Below, piece after piece: positions 35,231 through 43,552 of a stretch of 43,694 bases of DNA; positions within the stretch are counted from its first letter, which is position 1; every line of letters begins with the position of its first letter. A program made the position numbers and the translations under genes. The stretch spans positions 1 to 43,694 of the forward strand of contig JAQUVQ010000021.1 in assembly GCA_028693285.1 (NCBI GenBank), given 5' to 3'. The stretch is from Smithellaceae bacterium (lineage in GTDB: Bacteria > Desulfobacterota > Syntrophia > Syntrophales > Smithellaceae). The notes below the pieces were generated by a model that saw only the letters and a list, made by a program, of their open reading frames with translations, was not told the DNA's origin and did not search any database.

Positions 35231-35998
35231 TCAGCCGGCGGGCCGCTTGCGGATGATTTCCCTGCAGAGCGCCAGATAATCCTCCGCCCCGTGGCTTTTC
35301 GGAGCGTATTCAAAAATGGACAGGCCGAAACTGGGGGCTTCCGCCACGGCGATGTTTTCGCGGATGACCGTGTTGAACACGCGCGTGCCGAAGCGCTCGC
35401 GCACCTTGTCCATGATGGCATTGTTGAGCCGTTTGCGGGCATCGAAGCGCGTGGGAATGATCCGATACACGGGCCCATCCTTGTTCAATTTTTTATTGAC
35501 GTCTTCGATCAGCGTCAGAAGCCTGCTCATGCCTTTGAGCGCCAGAAACTCCATCTGCAGCGGTATAAAGACCTCGCGGCAGGCAACCAGGGCGTTCACG
35601 GTCAGAAGCCCCGACGACGGCGGGCAGTCGATAATAATATACTGGACATCGGAAGTGTCGGCCAAACGATTTTTCAGGATCATTTCCTTTTTGGGAAGCG
35701 CGGATAATTCCGTTTCCAGCCTTCCCAGATTCAGATTGGCGGGCAGCACTTTCATCCCTTTGATTTCCATGACCGCGCCGGCAAGCGGTGCGGCGCCGTT
35801 CATGACCGAATAAATCGTGCCTTCCAGATTGTGGGCGTCCAGTCCCAGAGAATAAGTAAGGTGCGCCTGCGGATCGAAATCGATCACCAGAACTTTTTTC
35901 CTAAGCAGGGTCAGACCGACGGCGATGTTGAGGGCGCAGGTCGTCTTTCCCACGCCTCCCTTCTGGTTGCAAAAAGCGATGATGTCAGGATCGGACAT
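35231..35998 (-). CDS. Orphan ParA family ATPase
   Basis: 255 aa. Deviant Walker A NQKGGVGKTT (residues 11-20) with the signature Lys of the ParA/MinD class, Walker A' LVIDFDPQAH, and Walker B IIIDCPPSSG. No ParB is next to it, and this is not at an origin region by gene content. Such lone ParA proteins often position cargo such as protein clusters or granules. Here it sits in a run of acyl-CoA genes between an alpha/beta hydrolase (45 nt) and a FabG-type reductase (73 nt), both on the same strand. ATG 35998 is preceded by AAGGAA. Confidence 0.9.
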   Translation of the reverse strand: MSDPDIIAFCNQKGGVGKTTCALNIAVGLTLLRKKVLVIDFDPQAHLTYSLGLDAHNLEGTIYSVMNGAAPLAGAVMEIKGMKVLPANLNLGRLETELSALPKKEMILKNRLADTSDVQYIIIDCPPSSGLLTVNALVACREVFIPLQMEFLALKGMSRLLTLIEDVNKKLNKDGPVYRIIPTRFDARKRLNNAIMDKVRERFGTRVFNTVIRENIAVAEAPSFGLSIFEYAPKSHGAEDYLALCREIIRKRPAG

Positions 35999-36043
35999 GA
36001 TTCACCTTCCTTTGCGCCCTCCCGCAGCCGGGGGTTCCGAATC

Positions 36044-36904
36044 TCAGGCAAGCTTTGCCGCGAACTCCTTGATCAGCAGGGTAATTTCCCGGGGTTTCTC
36101 CATCGGGATCAGATGACCGGCGCCCGCCACGGACCCGAACTCCCCGCGCGGCAGGAGCGAGACGGCCCGGTGGAGATCCACGAAATCAACGTTGGGGCTC
36201 TTCTCCCCTTCGAGCACGAGCGCCGGACAGCCGATCTTTTCCAGAAGCGGCCAGGGATTGCAGCACCAGCCGCCCATGAACATGGCCGCTTCACTCTCCG
36301 GCGAGCAGGCCAGACGCATGTCGCCTTCCGGCATTTTTTCCATGCCGAAGCGCTTGTACAGATGGAGGATCTCTTCATCCCAGGTCGTAAAAAAGGAGCG
36401 GGATTTCAAATAGGCGTGCGCGTCTTGCTCGCTTTGCCAGTAGTTGAGGCGTTTGATCGACTTCGACGCCAGCGGATGGCCTTCGACGCTGGGCGTCAGG
36501 CTGTAGAATTCCTCCGGCAGGAAAATCGGCTCGATCAGAAACAGGCCGCGCGGACGAACACCGAAAAGGGAAGCGGCGATCGTCGAAACCGTGGCGCCCA
36601 TGGAATGGCCGACCTGCACGTGATTCTCAATCTTCTGCGCGCGGCAGAACGCGCCCAGGTCCTCGGCGATGATATTCCACTTCAGGCCGCCCTGATGCGG
36701 GTCGCATGACCGGTAATTGCAGATGTAGGGCGCCCAGATGGAATATTCGGGGCCGAACTCCTCAATGATCGGGTGCCAGAGCCAGGGCAGGAAACCGGTG
36801 GCATGGCAGAAGAGCATCTGCTTTTCGCCTCCCGGATAATGCAGGTAGGGCAGTTCGGCGCCGCCCACGTCCTGATGCTTCAATTCGGGGATGTCTCTTT
36901 TCAT
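36044..36904 (-). CDS. Alpha/beta hydrolase
   Basis: 286 aa from ATG 36904, which has AAAAGGA further upstream; an ATG 54 nt earlier has no ribosome site. Nucleophile elbow GHSMGAT, oxyanion segment CHATGFLPW, and catalytic His in GAGHLIPMEKP; the acid is probably in the LVLEGEKSPNV region. No signal peptide, so cytoplasmic. It lies between pdaD (60 nt upstream) and parA (45 nt downstream). It could be a thioesterase or ester hydrolase for the acyl-CoA genes that follow (inference). Confidence 0.85.
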   Translation of the reverse strand: MKRDIPELKHQDVGGAELPYLHYPGGEKQMLFCHATGFLPWLWHPIIEEFGPEYSIWAPYICNYRSCDPHQGGLKWNIIAEDLGAFCRAQKIENHVQVGHSMGATVSTIAASLFGVRPRGLFLIEPIFLPEEFYSLTPSVEGHPLASKSIKRLNYWQSEQDAHAYLKSRSFFTTWDEEILHLYKRFGMEKMPEGDMRLACSPESEAAMFMGGWCCNPWPLLEKIGCPALVLEGEKSPNVDFVDLHRAVSLLPRGEFGSVAGAGHLIPMEKPREITLLIKEFAAKLA

Positions 36905-36964
36905 CGGCAAAGCAATCCTTTTCCAGTGAACATTCCGCTCGCGGGGCGCAGTCGGCATGTTTTT

Positions 36965-37513
36965 TTAAAAGACGAATACGGCGGCGGCAACCACCGTCGT
37001 GAAATGATTATCCATGCATATTTTCGACTGGGTCACATTCAGCGTCCGGACGATCTTGCCGCTGATTTTGAAGATTTCCTTTTTTTCATCCCAGCTCTCG
37101 TCCACGTTGAAATCAATCCCCAGCGTGGAGGCCAGCATGGCCGCGGCCAGGTCTTCGGCGTGGTCGCCGGTCTGTTTTTCCGTCATGCCGAAAGCGTGGT
37201 GTTCACTGATGTACCCGTAGGAGGTTTTGTCGGCGGGGATGGCGCAGCCGACCGACGCGGCCAGAAGCCGCTTGGGCTCGTTCGAGCAGCAGCGGCTCAT
37301 CACGCAGTAGGTGATGGCGCCCGGCGTCAGCGACTTGAGCCCCTGCGACTTGGGAATCATTTTGCAGCCGGGAGGAAAAATGCTGGACACCTGGACGAGA
37401 TTGCATTTTTCAATGCCGGCGTTGCGCAGGGCGCGTTCAAAGGAATGCAGCTCATCCTTGTGCGTGCCTACGCCCTTGGTGAAAAAAATTTTTTTGGGAA
37501 CGAAATCCTGCAT
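36965..37513 (-). CDS. pdaD: Pyruvoyl-dependent arginine decarboxylase
   Basis: 182 aa. The self-cleavage site is LVQVSSIFPPGCK: cleavage between S43 and S44 would yield a pyruvoyl group on the alpha subunit. Other family marks are TPGAITYCVMSR, ASVGCAIP, GYISEHHAFG and a C-terminal MDNHFTTVVAAAVFVF. It decarboxylates arginine to agmatine for polyamine synthesis or acid stress. ATG 37513 has AAGGAG 6 nt upstream. It is first in a minus-strand gene run; the function of the genes that follow is not clearly polyamine-related. A DHS-family enzyme is elsewhere in the window. Confidence 0.93.
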   Translation of the reverse strand: MQDFVPKKIFFTKGVGTHKDELHSFERALRNAGIEKCNLVQVSSIFPPGCKMIPKSQGLKSLTPGAITYCVMSRCCSNEPKRLLAASVGCAIPADKTSYGYISEHHAFGMTEKQTGDHAEDLAAAMLASTLGIDFNVDESWDEKKEIFKISGKIVRTLNVTQSKICMDNHFTTVVAAAVFVF

Positions 37514-37704
37514 TGATGTCTCCTTATGAGTGGGATGTGGTGCCTCCGGGACGTGGATCAAACACCCATGAAAATCATGGCCGTAATTTACACAAAATTT
37601 TCAAGAATGCAAAAGAAAATGATGGGAATGCCCGGTCCCGTTTAACTTGATCGAAACGCAAAAAAAGATTATAGGAAACAGCATCTTCCATGAAGGGTGA
37701 TTTT

Positions 37705-39057
37705 ATGAACAGAATGTGCGGGCTGGCAGTGATTTTCTTTTTTATTTTATCCGGTTGCGTATCGGCGCCCGAAACCGTTCAGGATGTCCGGGATCTTCGC
37801 CAGGACCACGCCGCCTATCTGACGGACATCGCCGGCGGCGGCGACCCGCTGCCCGCAGCCCTGCAGGCCCGGCTGGACGAGGACTACAACACGATTTATT
37901 TTTCCGTCTGGCATCAGAGCCGTCCGTTTCACGCCTGGGAGGAAAGAGTCCGCCGCGATTTTGCAAGATACGGCCTCAAACCCGGCTACGGCGAAAACAA
38001 GAGGCTGCATCCCTCCTCGTGGCTGAAAAAAATGCAGCACAATGCCGCCCTGGATGACTACCCCAACGCGCTCACCCGCGGGATCACGACCCGGAACACG
38101 AATTTGCGGGAGCTGCCCACGAATTCCCCCCACTTCACGAGCGCAAACGGAGACAGCTCCGCCTGGCCTTTCGACAATCTGCAGCGGTCGTCCGTGCCGG
38201 CCGGCACGCCGGTTTTCATCTCCCACGTCAGCGCGGACAAAGCCTGGGCACTGGTGGAAACCTCCTTTACTTACGGCTGGATGCCGGTGGAAGACTTTGC
38301 CCGGGTCAACGAAGATTTCGTGAAAACCTGGGAATCGGGACGCTACGCGGTCATTCTGCGCGATTCCACGTCTGTTCTGGACCGCAACGGTCGCTTCCTC
38401 GTAAAGGCGTCCGTGGGCCATCTTTTCCCTTTCACCGCAACGCAGGACGGAAAGATGCAAATCTCCGTCGCGGCAGCGGATCAGAACCATCAGGCGGTGA
38501 TCCGGCAGGGGGTTGTCCCCGCGGAAGCAGCGGCGGCAAAACCGCTTCGCTTCACCCCGGCCAATGCGGCCCGGATCGCCAACGAAATGATCGGCGAACC
38601 TTACGGCTGGGGCGGTCTTTACGGCAACCGCGACTGCTCGGCCATGACCCGTGATTTTTTCACCGTCTTCGGCATCTGGCTGCCGCGGCACTCGGAAGAC
38701 CAGGTGAAGGAAGCGGGCGCTACCATCGACCTGCGGGGCCTGTCGCCCGAAGAGAAGGAAAGAATCATCATGGAAAAAGGCGTCCCGTACCTGAGCCTGC
38801 TGTGGCGCAAGGGTCACGTGATGCTGTACATCGGCGCTTCGAAAGGCCGGGCGCTCATCTTCCACAATATCTGGGGCATCCGGATAAAAGATCTGCAGGG
38901 GCATGAAGGGCGAAAAATCATCGGACAGGCGGTAATCACCGGTCTGACGCCGGGACGGGAGCTTTCGGATATGGACACGGCGGCCGGTTCTCTGCTGGAC
39001 AACATCGCCGCCATGAACATCCTTTCCGCGGACGTCCGGGAGGCTCCGGCGCCATGA
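37705..39057 (+). CDS. NlpC/P60 endopeptidase lipoprotein with SH3 domains
   Basis: 450 aa. Lipobox FILSGC gives a lipid-anchored envelope protein. Residues about 110-290 hold two SH3b-like modules (TRNTNLRELPTNS; RYAVILRDSTSVLDRNGRF). The C-terminal NlpC/P60 domain (about 300-420) has the catalytic Cys in GNRDCSAMTRDFF, His in RKGHVMLYIG and a third polar residue in IFHNIWG. It should cut peptide stems of peptidoglycan, as in cell-wall recycling enzymes. ATG 37705 has AAGGGTGA upstream; an in-frame ATG 15 nt earlier is weaker. Its stop overlaps the truA start (ATGA). Confidence 0.9.
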   Translation: MNRMCGLAVIFFFILSGCVSAPETVQDVRDLRQDHAAYLTDIAGGGDPLPAALQARLDEDYNTIYFSVWHQSRPFHAWEERVRRDFARYGLKPGYGENKRLHPSSWLKKMQHNAALDDYPNALTRGITTRNTNLRELPTNSPHFTSANGDSSAWPFDNLQRSSVPAGTPVFISHVSADKAWALVETSFTYGWMPVEDFARVNEDFVKTWESGRYAVILRDSTSVLDRNGRFLVKASVGHLFPFTATQDGKMQISVAAADQNHQAVIRQGVVPAEAAAAKPLRFTPANAARIANEMIGEPYGWGGLYGNRDCSAMTRDFFTVFGIWLPRHSEDQVKEAGATIDLRGLSPEEKERIIMEKGVPYLSLLWRKGHVMLYIGASKGRALIFHNIWGIRIKDLQGHEGRKIIGQAVITGLTPGRELSDMDTAAGSLLDNIAAMNILSADVREAPAP

Positions 39058-39830
39058 GCAAATACAAAATCGTTCTCGAGTATGACGGCACCAACTACAG
39101 CGGCTGGCAGGCGCAGAAAAACGCCAGGAGCATCCAGGAAACGCTGATCGCCGCGGCCCGGAAATTCCTTGGCGTCCCGGTGGAATTGCAGGGAGCGGGG
39201 CGCACCGACGCCGGCGTCCACGCGCTGGGCCAGGTCGCCCATCTGGAATGCGCCCGCAAGGTGAACGGCGATGCCCTGCGGATGGGAATCAATGATTTGC
39301 TGCCGGCGGGCATCAACATCCTGAGCGCACAAAGCGCCCACCCGCGGTTTCACGCCCGCCACTCGGCCGTGGCCCGCAGCTACCTGTATCTGATCGCGAC
39401 GAGACGCACCGCCTTTGCCAAAAAATATGTCTGGTGGGTAAAAGACAGCCTTCACATCGGCAAAATGCGGCGGGCGCTTCAGGTTTTTGAGGGCTTTCAC
39501 GACTTTTCCTCCTTTGCCGACAAACGAATGGAAAAAAGCGCTTCCACCACCGTGCATCTGGAATCCGCGCGGCTTGAGGAATTCGGACAAATTATCGCGA
39601 TGCGCCTGGTCGGCTCTCACTTTCTGTGGAAAATGGCGCGGCGCATCGTGGGCATGACCGTTGAGGCCGGGCGCGGCCAGGTTTCGGCCGAAGACCTGGC
39701 CGGAATGCTGAAAAACTTTTCCGATGCTCCCGCCCGCCACACGGCCCCTCCCTCCGGGCTTTTTCTGGAAAAAGTTCTATACGAAGGCGACCGGCTGCCG
39801 GATATTCAGCCGCCGGTTCATCTGCTGTAA
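39054..39830 (+). CDS. truA: tRNA pseudouridine(38-40) synthase
   Basis: 258 aa. Catalytic D52 in GAGRTDAGVHALGQ. Other signatures are LEYDGTNYSGWQAQ at the N-terminus, FHARHSAVARSYLY, FEGFHDFSSFAD and FLWKMARRIVGMTVEAGRG. It makes pseudouridines at positions 38-40 of tRNA anticodon arms. Its ATG overlaps the stop of the NlpC/P60 gene (ATGA), so translation is probably coupled although the functions are unrelated. Confidence 0.96.
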   Translation: MSKYKIVLEYDGTNYSGWQAQKNARSIQETLIAAARKFLGVPVELQGAGRTDAGVHALGQVAHLECARKVNGDALRMGINDLLPAGINILSAQSAHPRFHARHSAVARSYLYLIATRRTAFAKKYVWWVKDSLHIGKMRRALQVFEGFHDFSSFADKRMEKSASTTVHLESARLEEFGQIIAMRLVGSHFLWKMARRIVGMTVEAGRGQVSAEDLAGMLKNFSDAPARHTAPPSGLFLEKVLYEGDRLPDIQPPVHLL

Positions 39831-39880
39831 ACCCCGGCCCCGCCAAAACGGTCCTGAATCCATATTTTCAAAGAAAAACA

Positions 39881-39909
39881 TTGACATACTGGGGGAACTT
39901 TCCTATATT
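39881..39909 (+). promoter_or_regulatory. Sigma-70 promoter upstream of mgtE
   Basis: TTGACA (39881-39886), 17-nt spacer, TATATT (39904-39909): perfect -35 and a 5-of-6 -10. The transcript would have a leader of about 140 nt before the mgtE start. No M-box or other known riboswitch motif is recognisable in that leader. Confidence 0.78.
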
Positions 39910-40057
39910 CCCGTCGCCGGGAAGAACCTTTCGATTGCGTCACACGCTTTTAAAAATGAGTCCCTGACCCGGTGGACGGACATCAGGATTGTTGCCTTTC
40001 CTGCTGAATCGATTCAACATCAGACACCCTTCAACCCAAGATACGTCAGGCAGCCCT

Positions 40058-41419
40058 ATGCAAGAGGTTAAGAAAAAAGAACGGACACCGCTGGCCACCC
40101 TCAAAGACCTGATCAGCCGCAACCGCGAATTCGACATCATCGACCTGTTTTCCGACATGCATCCGGCCGACATCGCTGATCTGATCGATGAACTCGATGA
40201 AGAAGACCGCCTGCATCTCTTCACGCTGCTGGATGTGGACACAGCCTCGGACGTTATTCTGGAACTGTCGGACAACTCCAGAGAACAGCTCATCGAAGAC
40301 CTGTCCAATGAACAGCTCACCGACATCATCGAAGAAATGGAGTCGGACGACAAGGCGGACATCATCGCCGAACTGTCGGACGATCAGGCCAAGGCCGTTC
40401 TCGACGCCATCGAGCCGGAAGAATCCCAGGAGGTCAAGGAACTTCTCCGGTATCCCGAGGACACGGCCGGCGGCATCATGCAGTCGGAGCTGGTCTCCGT
40501 CGGCAGACAGGCCACCATCAATGACGCCTTCCAGGCGGTCGTGGACGCCAAGGACGACATGGAAAATATCCATAATATCTTTGTCGTGGACGATGAAAAC
40601 AAGCTTGTCGGGACGGTGCCCCTGCAGAGCCTGATCACCATGAAGCGCTTTACGCCGATCGTGGACGTCATCGATGGGGATATTCCCAGCGTCAGGGCGG
40701 ACATGGACCAGGAAGAGGTGGCGCGCCTGTTCAAAAAATACGACCTGGTCTCCGCGGGCGTGGTGGACGCCGACAACCATCTGCTGGGCCGCATCACCAT
40801 CGACGACGTCGTGGATGCCATTCAGGAGGAGACCTCGGAGGACATTTACCGCATCGCCGGTTTGGGAGAGGACGATACTGTTTTCAACAAGACCACCGAA
40901 TCGGTCAAGAAAAGACTGCCCTGGCTCTATTTGAATCTCCTGACGGCTCTGGCCTCCGTGCTGGTGATCGGTTTTTTTGAAGATACGATCAAAAGCATGG
41001 TTACGCTGGTCTTTTTCATGCCGGTCGTGGCGGGGCTGGGCGGCAACGCCGGAAGCCAGACCCTGACGCTGATCGTTCGCGGCATGGCGCTGGGGGAAAT
41101 CACTTTTGAAAATGCAAGACGCGCGTTATTCCGACAGGTGGCCGTAGCCATCGCCAACGGCCTGGCCGTCGGCATCGTCATCGGGCTGATTGCCTGGCTC
41201 TGGAAAGGGATCCCCATTTTGGGAATGATCCTGGGACTGGCTATGGTGATCAGCATCTTTGCCGGAACGCTCGTGGGCGCGCTGATTCCCCTGGCCCTCA
41301 AGCGCATGAAGCTTGATCCCGCGCTGGGTTCCCATATTTTTTTAACGGCGTTTACCGATGCTTTCGGATTCCTGTGTTTCCTGGGTCTGGCAACCATTTT
41401 TATCAAACTGATGGCCTGA
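40058..41419 (+). CDS. mgtE: Magnesium transporter MgtE
   Basis: 453 aa. The N-terminal superhelical domain (residues about 10-130; FDIIDLFSDMHPADIADLI, an acidic sensor) precedes a pair of CBS domains (about 135-250; YPEDTAGGIMQSELVSV, ADNHLLGRITIDDVVDAI). Five membrane helices follow from about 285, with the pore-lining GLGGNAGSQTLTLIVRG and ILGMILGLAMVIS. It is a Mg2+ channel gated by intracellular Mg2+ through the cytoplasmic domains. ATG 40058 gives the usual N-terminus. The promoter at 39881-39909 leaves a 140-nt leader. Patatin follows with its own candidate promoter. Confidence 0.95.
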   Translation: MQEVKKKERTPLATLKDLISRNREFDIIDLFSDMHPADIADLIDELDEEDRLHLFTLLDVDTASDVILELSDNSREQLIEDLSNEQLTDIIEEMESDDKADIIAELSDDQAKAVLDAIEPEESQEVKELLRYPEDTAGGIMQSELVSVGRQATINDAFQAVVDAKDDMENIHNIFVVDDENKLVGTVPLQSLITMKRFTPIVDVIDGDIPSVRADMDQEEVARLFKKYDLVSAGVVDADNHLLGRITIDDVVDAIQEETSEDIYRIAGLGEDDTVFNKTTESVKKRLPWLYLNLLTALASVLVIGFFEDTIKSMVTLVFFMPVVAGLGGNAGSQTLTLIVRGMALGEITFENARRALFRQVAVAIANGLAVGIVIGLIAWLWKGIPILGMILGLAMVISIFAGTLVGALIPLALKRMKLDPALGSHIFLTAFTDAFGFLCFLGLATIFIKLMA

Positions 41420-41422
41420 TCC

Positions 41423-41473
41423 CGGCGGCAAAATATTCCATTGACATGGAAAAACAGCGGCGGCAAAATGTTC
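41423..41473. repeat. Direct repeat in the mgtE-patatin gap
   Basis: CGGCGGCAAAATATTC (41423-41438) and CGGCGGCAAAATGTTC (41458-41473) match at 15 of 16 positions, 35 nt apart. The second overlaps the -10 of the candidate patatin promoter, so the pair may be a regulator-binding site. Confidence 0.4.
41441..41469 (+). promoter_or_regulatory. Candidate sigma-70 promoter for patatin
   Basis: TTGACA (41441-41446), 17-nt spacer, CAAAAT (41464-41469), 47 nt before the start codon. Perfect -35, 4-of-6 -10. Confidence 0.45.
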
Positions 41474-41515
41474 GCGGAATATAAATCCGCCAGGATATAG
41501 GGAAAGCAGCCTGCC

Positions 41516-42484
41516 ATGAAATGGACCGGAAAAAAAGTTGGAATTGCTCTGGGCGGCGGCGGTGTCCGCGGCCTGGCTCACATCGGCGTAATTCAGGTTC
41601 TGGAAAAGGAAGGTATTGAAATCGACCTGATCGCCGGGACCAGCGCCGGCGCGCTGATCGGCGGCGCCTACGCAACGGGCATGACGACCGGCGAAATTAC
41701 GGCAAAAGTGGACGCCTATCTGAAGAGTTCGGAGTTCGAGGAATCCGCCATCAAATCGATGGGCCTGTCGTTTTCCACGGGGCCGAAGAGCTTTGTTCAG
41801 AAAGCGCAAATCTTTGCCCGGAATCAATATTATCTGGTCAAGGCCCTGTTCAGTCCCTCCATCCTGCCCGCCGAGGATTTTCAGTCCCTCATCAATTACC
41901 TGCTCCCGGATGTGGACATCCGCGCCACGCTCATCCCCTTTTATGCCGTATCCACGGATTTGATTACCGGCAAACAGGTCGTCCTGCACGAAGGTTCCCT
42001 TCGCCAGGCGGTGCTGGCCAGCAGTTCCGTTCCCGGAGCGGTTGAACCCACCCGCCTGGGCGAGTGGCTTCTGGCGGACGGAGGCGTGACCAGCCTGGTC
42101 CCCGTCCACGCGGCGCGCGCGTCCGGAGCGGATATTGTCATCGCCGTGGTGGTGGACCGCGATCTGCCTCAGGAAGCGGACATCGAAACGGCAAAGGACG
42201 TTTTGTACCGCGCAGGCGAGATCACCGCCAACGCGCTGGAGGCCGCCGAGCTTCAAAACGCGGACGTCGTCATCCGCCCCGCCGTGGGAGACCTGCACTG
42301 GGCCGATTTCAGCCGGTCGCATACGCTTATCCGGATCGGGGAAGAAGCCGCCCGCGAATCGCTGGAAAAAATTCACGCCTCTCTTCCGCTGCCCCGGCGC
42401 TTTGCCCGCTTTGCCCGGCGCTTCCTGAACCGGGTGCAGAATCACGACGCCCGGCACACCGGTTCAAATCCTGATCCGTCATGA
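41516..42484 (+). CDS. Patatin-like phospholipase
   Basis: 322 aa, RssA/YchK type. Oxyanion loop ALGGGGVRGLAHIG, nucleophile elbow IAGTSAGALIGG with S43, and catalytic Asp D188 in LADGGVTSL, a Ser-Asp dyad. No signal peptide, so probably a cytoplasmic or membrane-associated lipid acyl hydrolase. It is expected to start from ATG 41516, about 47 nt after a candidate promoter. Its stop overlaps the start of the omptin-like gene (ATGA), so the two are co-transcribed. A decayed fragment of a second copy lies after that gene (43475-43540). Confidence 0.92.
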   Translation: MKWTGKKVGIALGGGGVRGLAHIGVIQVLEKEGIEIDLIAGTSAGALIGGAYATGMTTGEITAKVDAYLKSSEFEESAIKSMGLSFSTGPKSFVQKAQIFARNQYYLVKALFSPSILPAEDFQSLINYLLPDVDIRATLIPFYAVSTDLITGKQVVLHEGSLRQAVLASSSVPGAVEPTRLGEWLLADGGVTSLVPVHAARASGADIVIAVVVDRDLPQEADIETAKDVLYRAGEITANALEAAELQNADVVIRPAVGDLHWADFSRSHTLIRIGEEAARESLEKIHASLPLPRRFARFARRFLNRVQNHDARHTGSNPDPS

Positions 42485-43467
42485 GATTACCCGGCCAAAT
42501 CCATTCCTGCCTCCTGGCATCCATCGCCTTCGTTTTGCTTTTCACGGTGATGTGCGGCACGGTGTTTGCCGCCGGGATTGAGGACCGGCAAGCCGCTGTC
42601 CGGCCTTGGTCGGTTTCCCTGCAAACCCGGTATTTTTTTCAAAGCCGCACCTCCTATGAATTTGGAAATCCGTTTCCTCCCCATCAGGCACCGCTCAGCC
42701 GTTTGGAATTCCCGCTGGACAGCTGGTGGGCGGGCGCGTCGATGCGCCGCGAATTTTCCCGTTTTTCGGCGGGCGTGGAGTTTTTCCGCAACCTGTCGGA
42801 CGAGGCGCGGGGCGTCATGATGGATTCCGACTGGGACGATGCCGCACAGCCGGCTCTCAAAACGATTTATTCCGAATCCTCCTGCCGCATGGAGCCCAGC
42901 TATAGGGTCCGCGCCGACGCGGATTTGAAAATATCGGACTGGATCGGCCTGCCCGGATGGCTGGATCTGCGGCCCCTTGCCGGATTGGCCTGGCAGCGCT
43001 TTACACTGGTCACACACGACGGTTTTCAGTCTGAAATTGGAAAGGGGACGGAATTATTGCCGGGAGACGGCATCCGGTTCGAACAAACGTACTGGCAGTT
43101 CTTTACCGGCTTGAAAACCACGTTCGAACTGGGAAAGCCTTTTCATCTGACGCGCCTCGCCTTCACGATGCAGGGAGACTGGGCTTACGTGGCCGGGAGC
43201 AACGAAGACCATCACCTGCTCCGGACCGGCAACCGAATCACCCGCGAGAAGACCACGGGAGACGCCTGGCATGCCCTGGTAAATCTGAAAATCGGGTTCA
43301 CGCAAAACCTAAGCGCGAATATCGGCGCCGAATACCTGCGCATCAAAAGCACCGGCTCGCACAACCTGACCAATAACCTTTTCGGAATTGATTTCACTTT
43401 TGATCACGGTGTCAAGGTTTGGTCGGAGCAGTGGAGTGTTGCGACGGGGCTGGAATACCGGTTTTAA
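42481..43467 (+). CDS. Outer-membrane beta-barrel protein, omptin-like
   Basis: 328 aa. A signal peptide (about residues 8-31, ending FAAG) precedes alternating amphipathic strands typical of a beta-barrel, and the protein ends in an aromatic (LEYRF), the outer-membrane insertion signal. VMMDSDWDDA (D115, D117) resembles the VDQDWMD of OmpT that holds two catalytic Asp (D83, D85). NEDHHLL (241-247) resembles the NDEH segment with the Asp/His pair, though the acid is shifted by one or replaced by Glu. This suggests an omptin-type protease or a derived, possibly inactive, relative. Coupled to patatin by ATGA. Omptins are best known from enterobacteria, so the family assignment is tentative. Confidence 0.6.
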   Translation: MRLPGQIHSCLLASIAFVLLFTVMCGTVFAAGIEDRQAAVRPWSVSLQTRYFFQSRTSYEFGNPFPPHQAPLSRLEFPLDSWWAGASMRREFSRFSAGVEFFRNLSDEARGVMMDSDWDDAAQPALKTIYSESSCRMEPSYRVRADADLKISDWIGLPGWLDLRPLAGLAWQRFTLVTHDGFQSEIGKGTELLPGDGIRFEQTYWQFFTGLKTTFELGKPFHLTRLAFTMQGDWAYVAGSNEDHHLLRTGNRITREKTTGDAWHALVNLKIGFTQNLSANIGAEYLRIKSTGSHNLTNNLFGIDFTFDHGVKVWSEQWSVATGLEYRF

Positions 43468-43474
43468 GAAATGC

Positions 43475-43540
43475 GGTGGTGTGAATGTTGTCATCGCTGT
43501 GTCAACGGATCGCGATCCGCCGCAGGAAACAGCTTCCTGA
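43475..43540 (+). pseudogene. Decayed fragment of a patatin gene
   Basis: The frame GGVNVVIAVSTDRDPPQETA followed by Ser and a stop aligns to residues 204-222 of the patatin encoded 1.3 kb upstream (GADIVIAVVVDRDLPQEAD), with about 12 of 19 positions identical, and the DNA is also similar over the central 40 nt. There is no start or N-terminus with the active Ser, so it is a remnant of a duplicated or recombined patatin gene. It contains a 14-bp palindrome (CGGATCGCGATCCG). Confidence 0.6.
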
Positions 43541-43552
43541 AAAATAAATCAT

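Noticed and set aside
39910-40057. M-box Mg2+ riboswitch in the mgtE leader
   Set aside because: None of the conserved M-box segments could be found by eye and the leader is shorter than usual.
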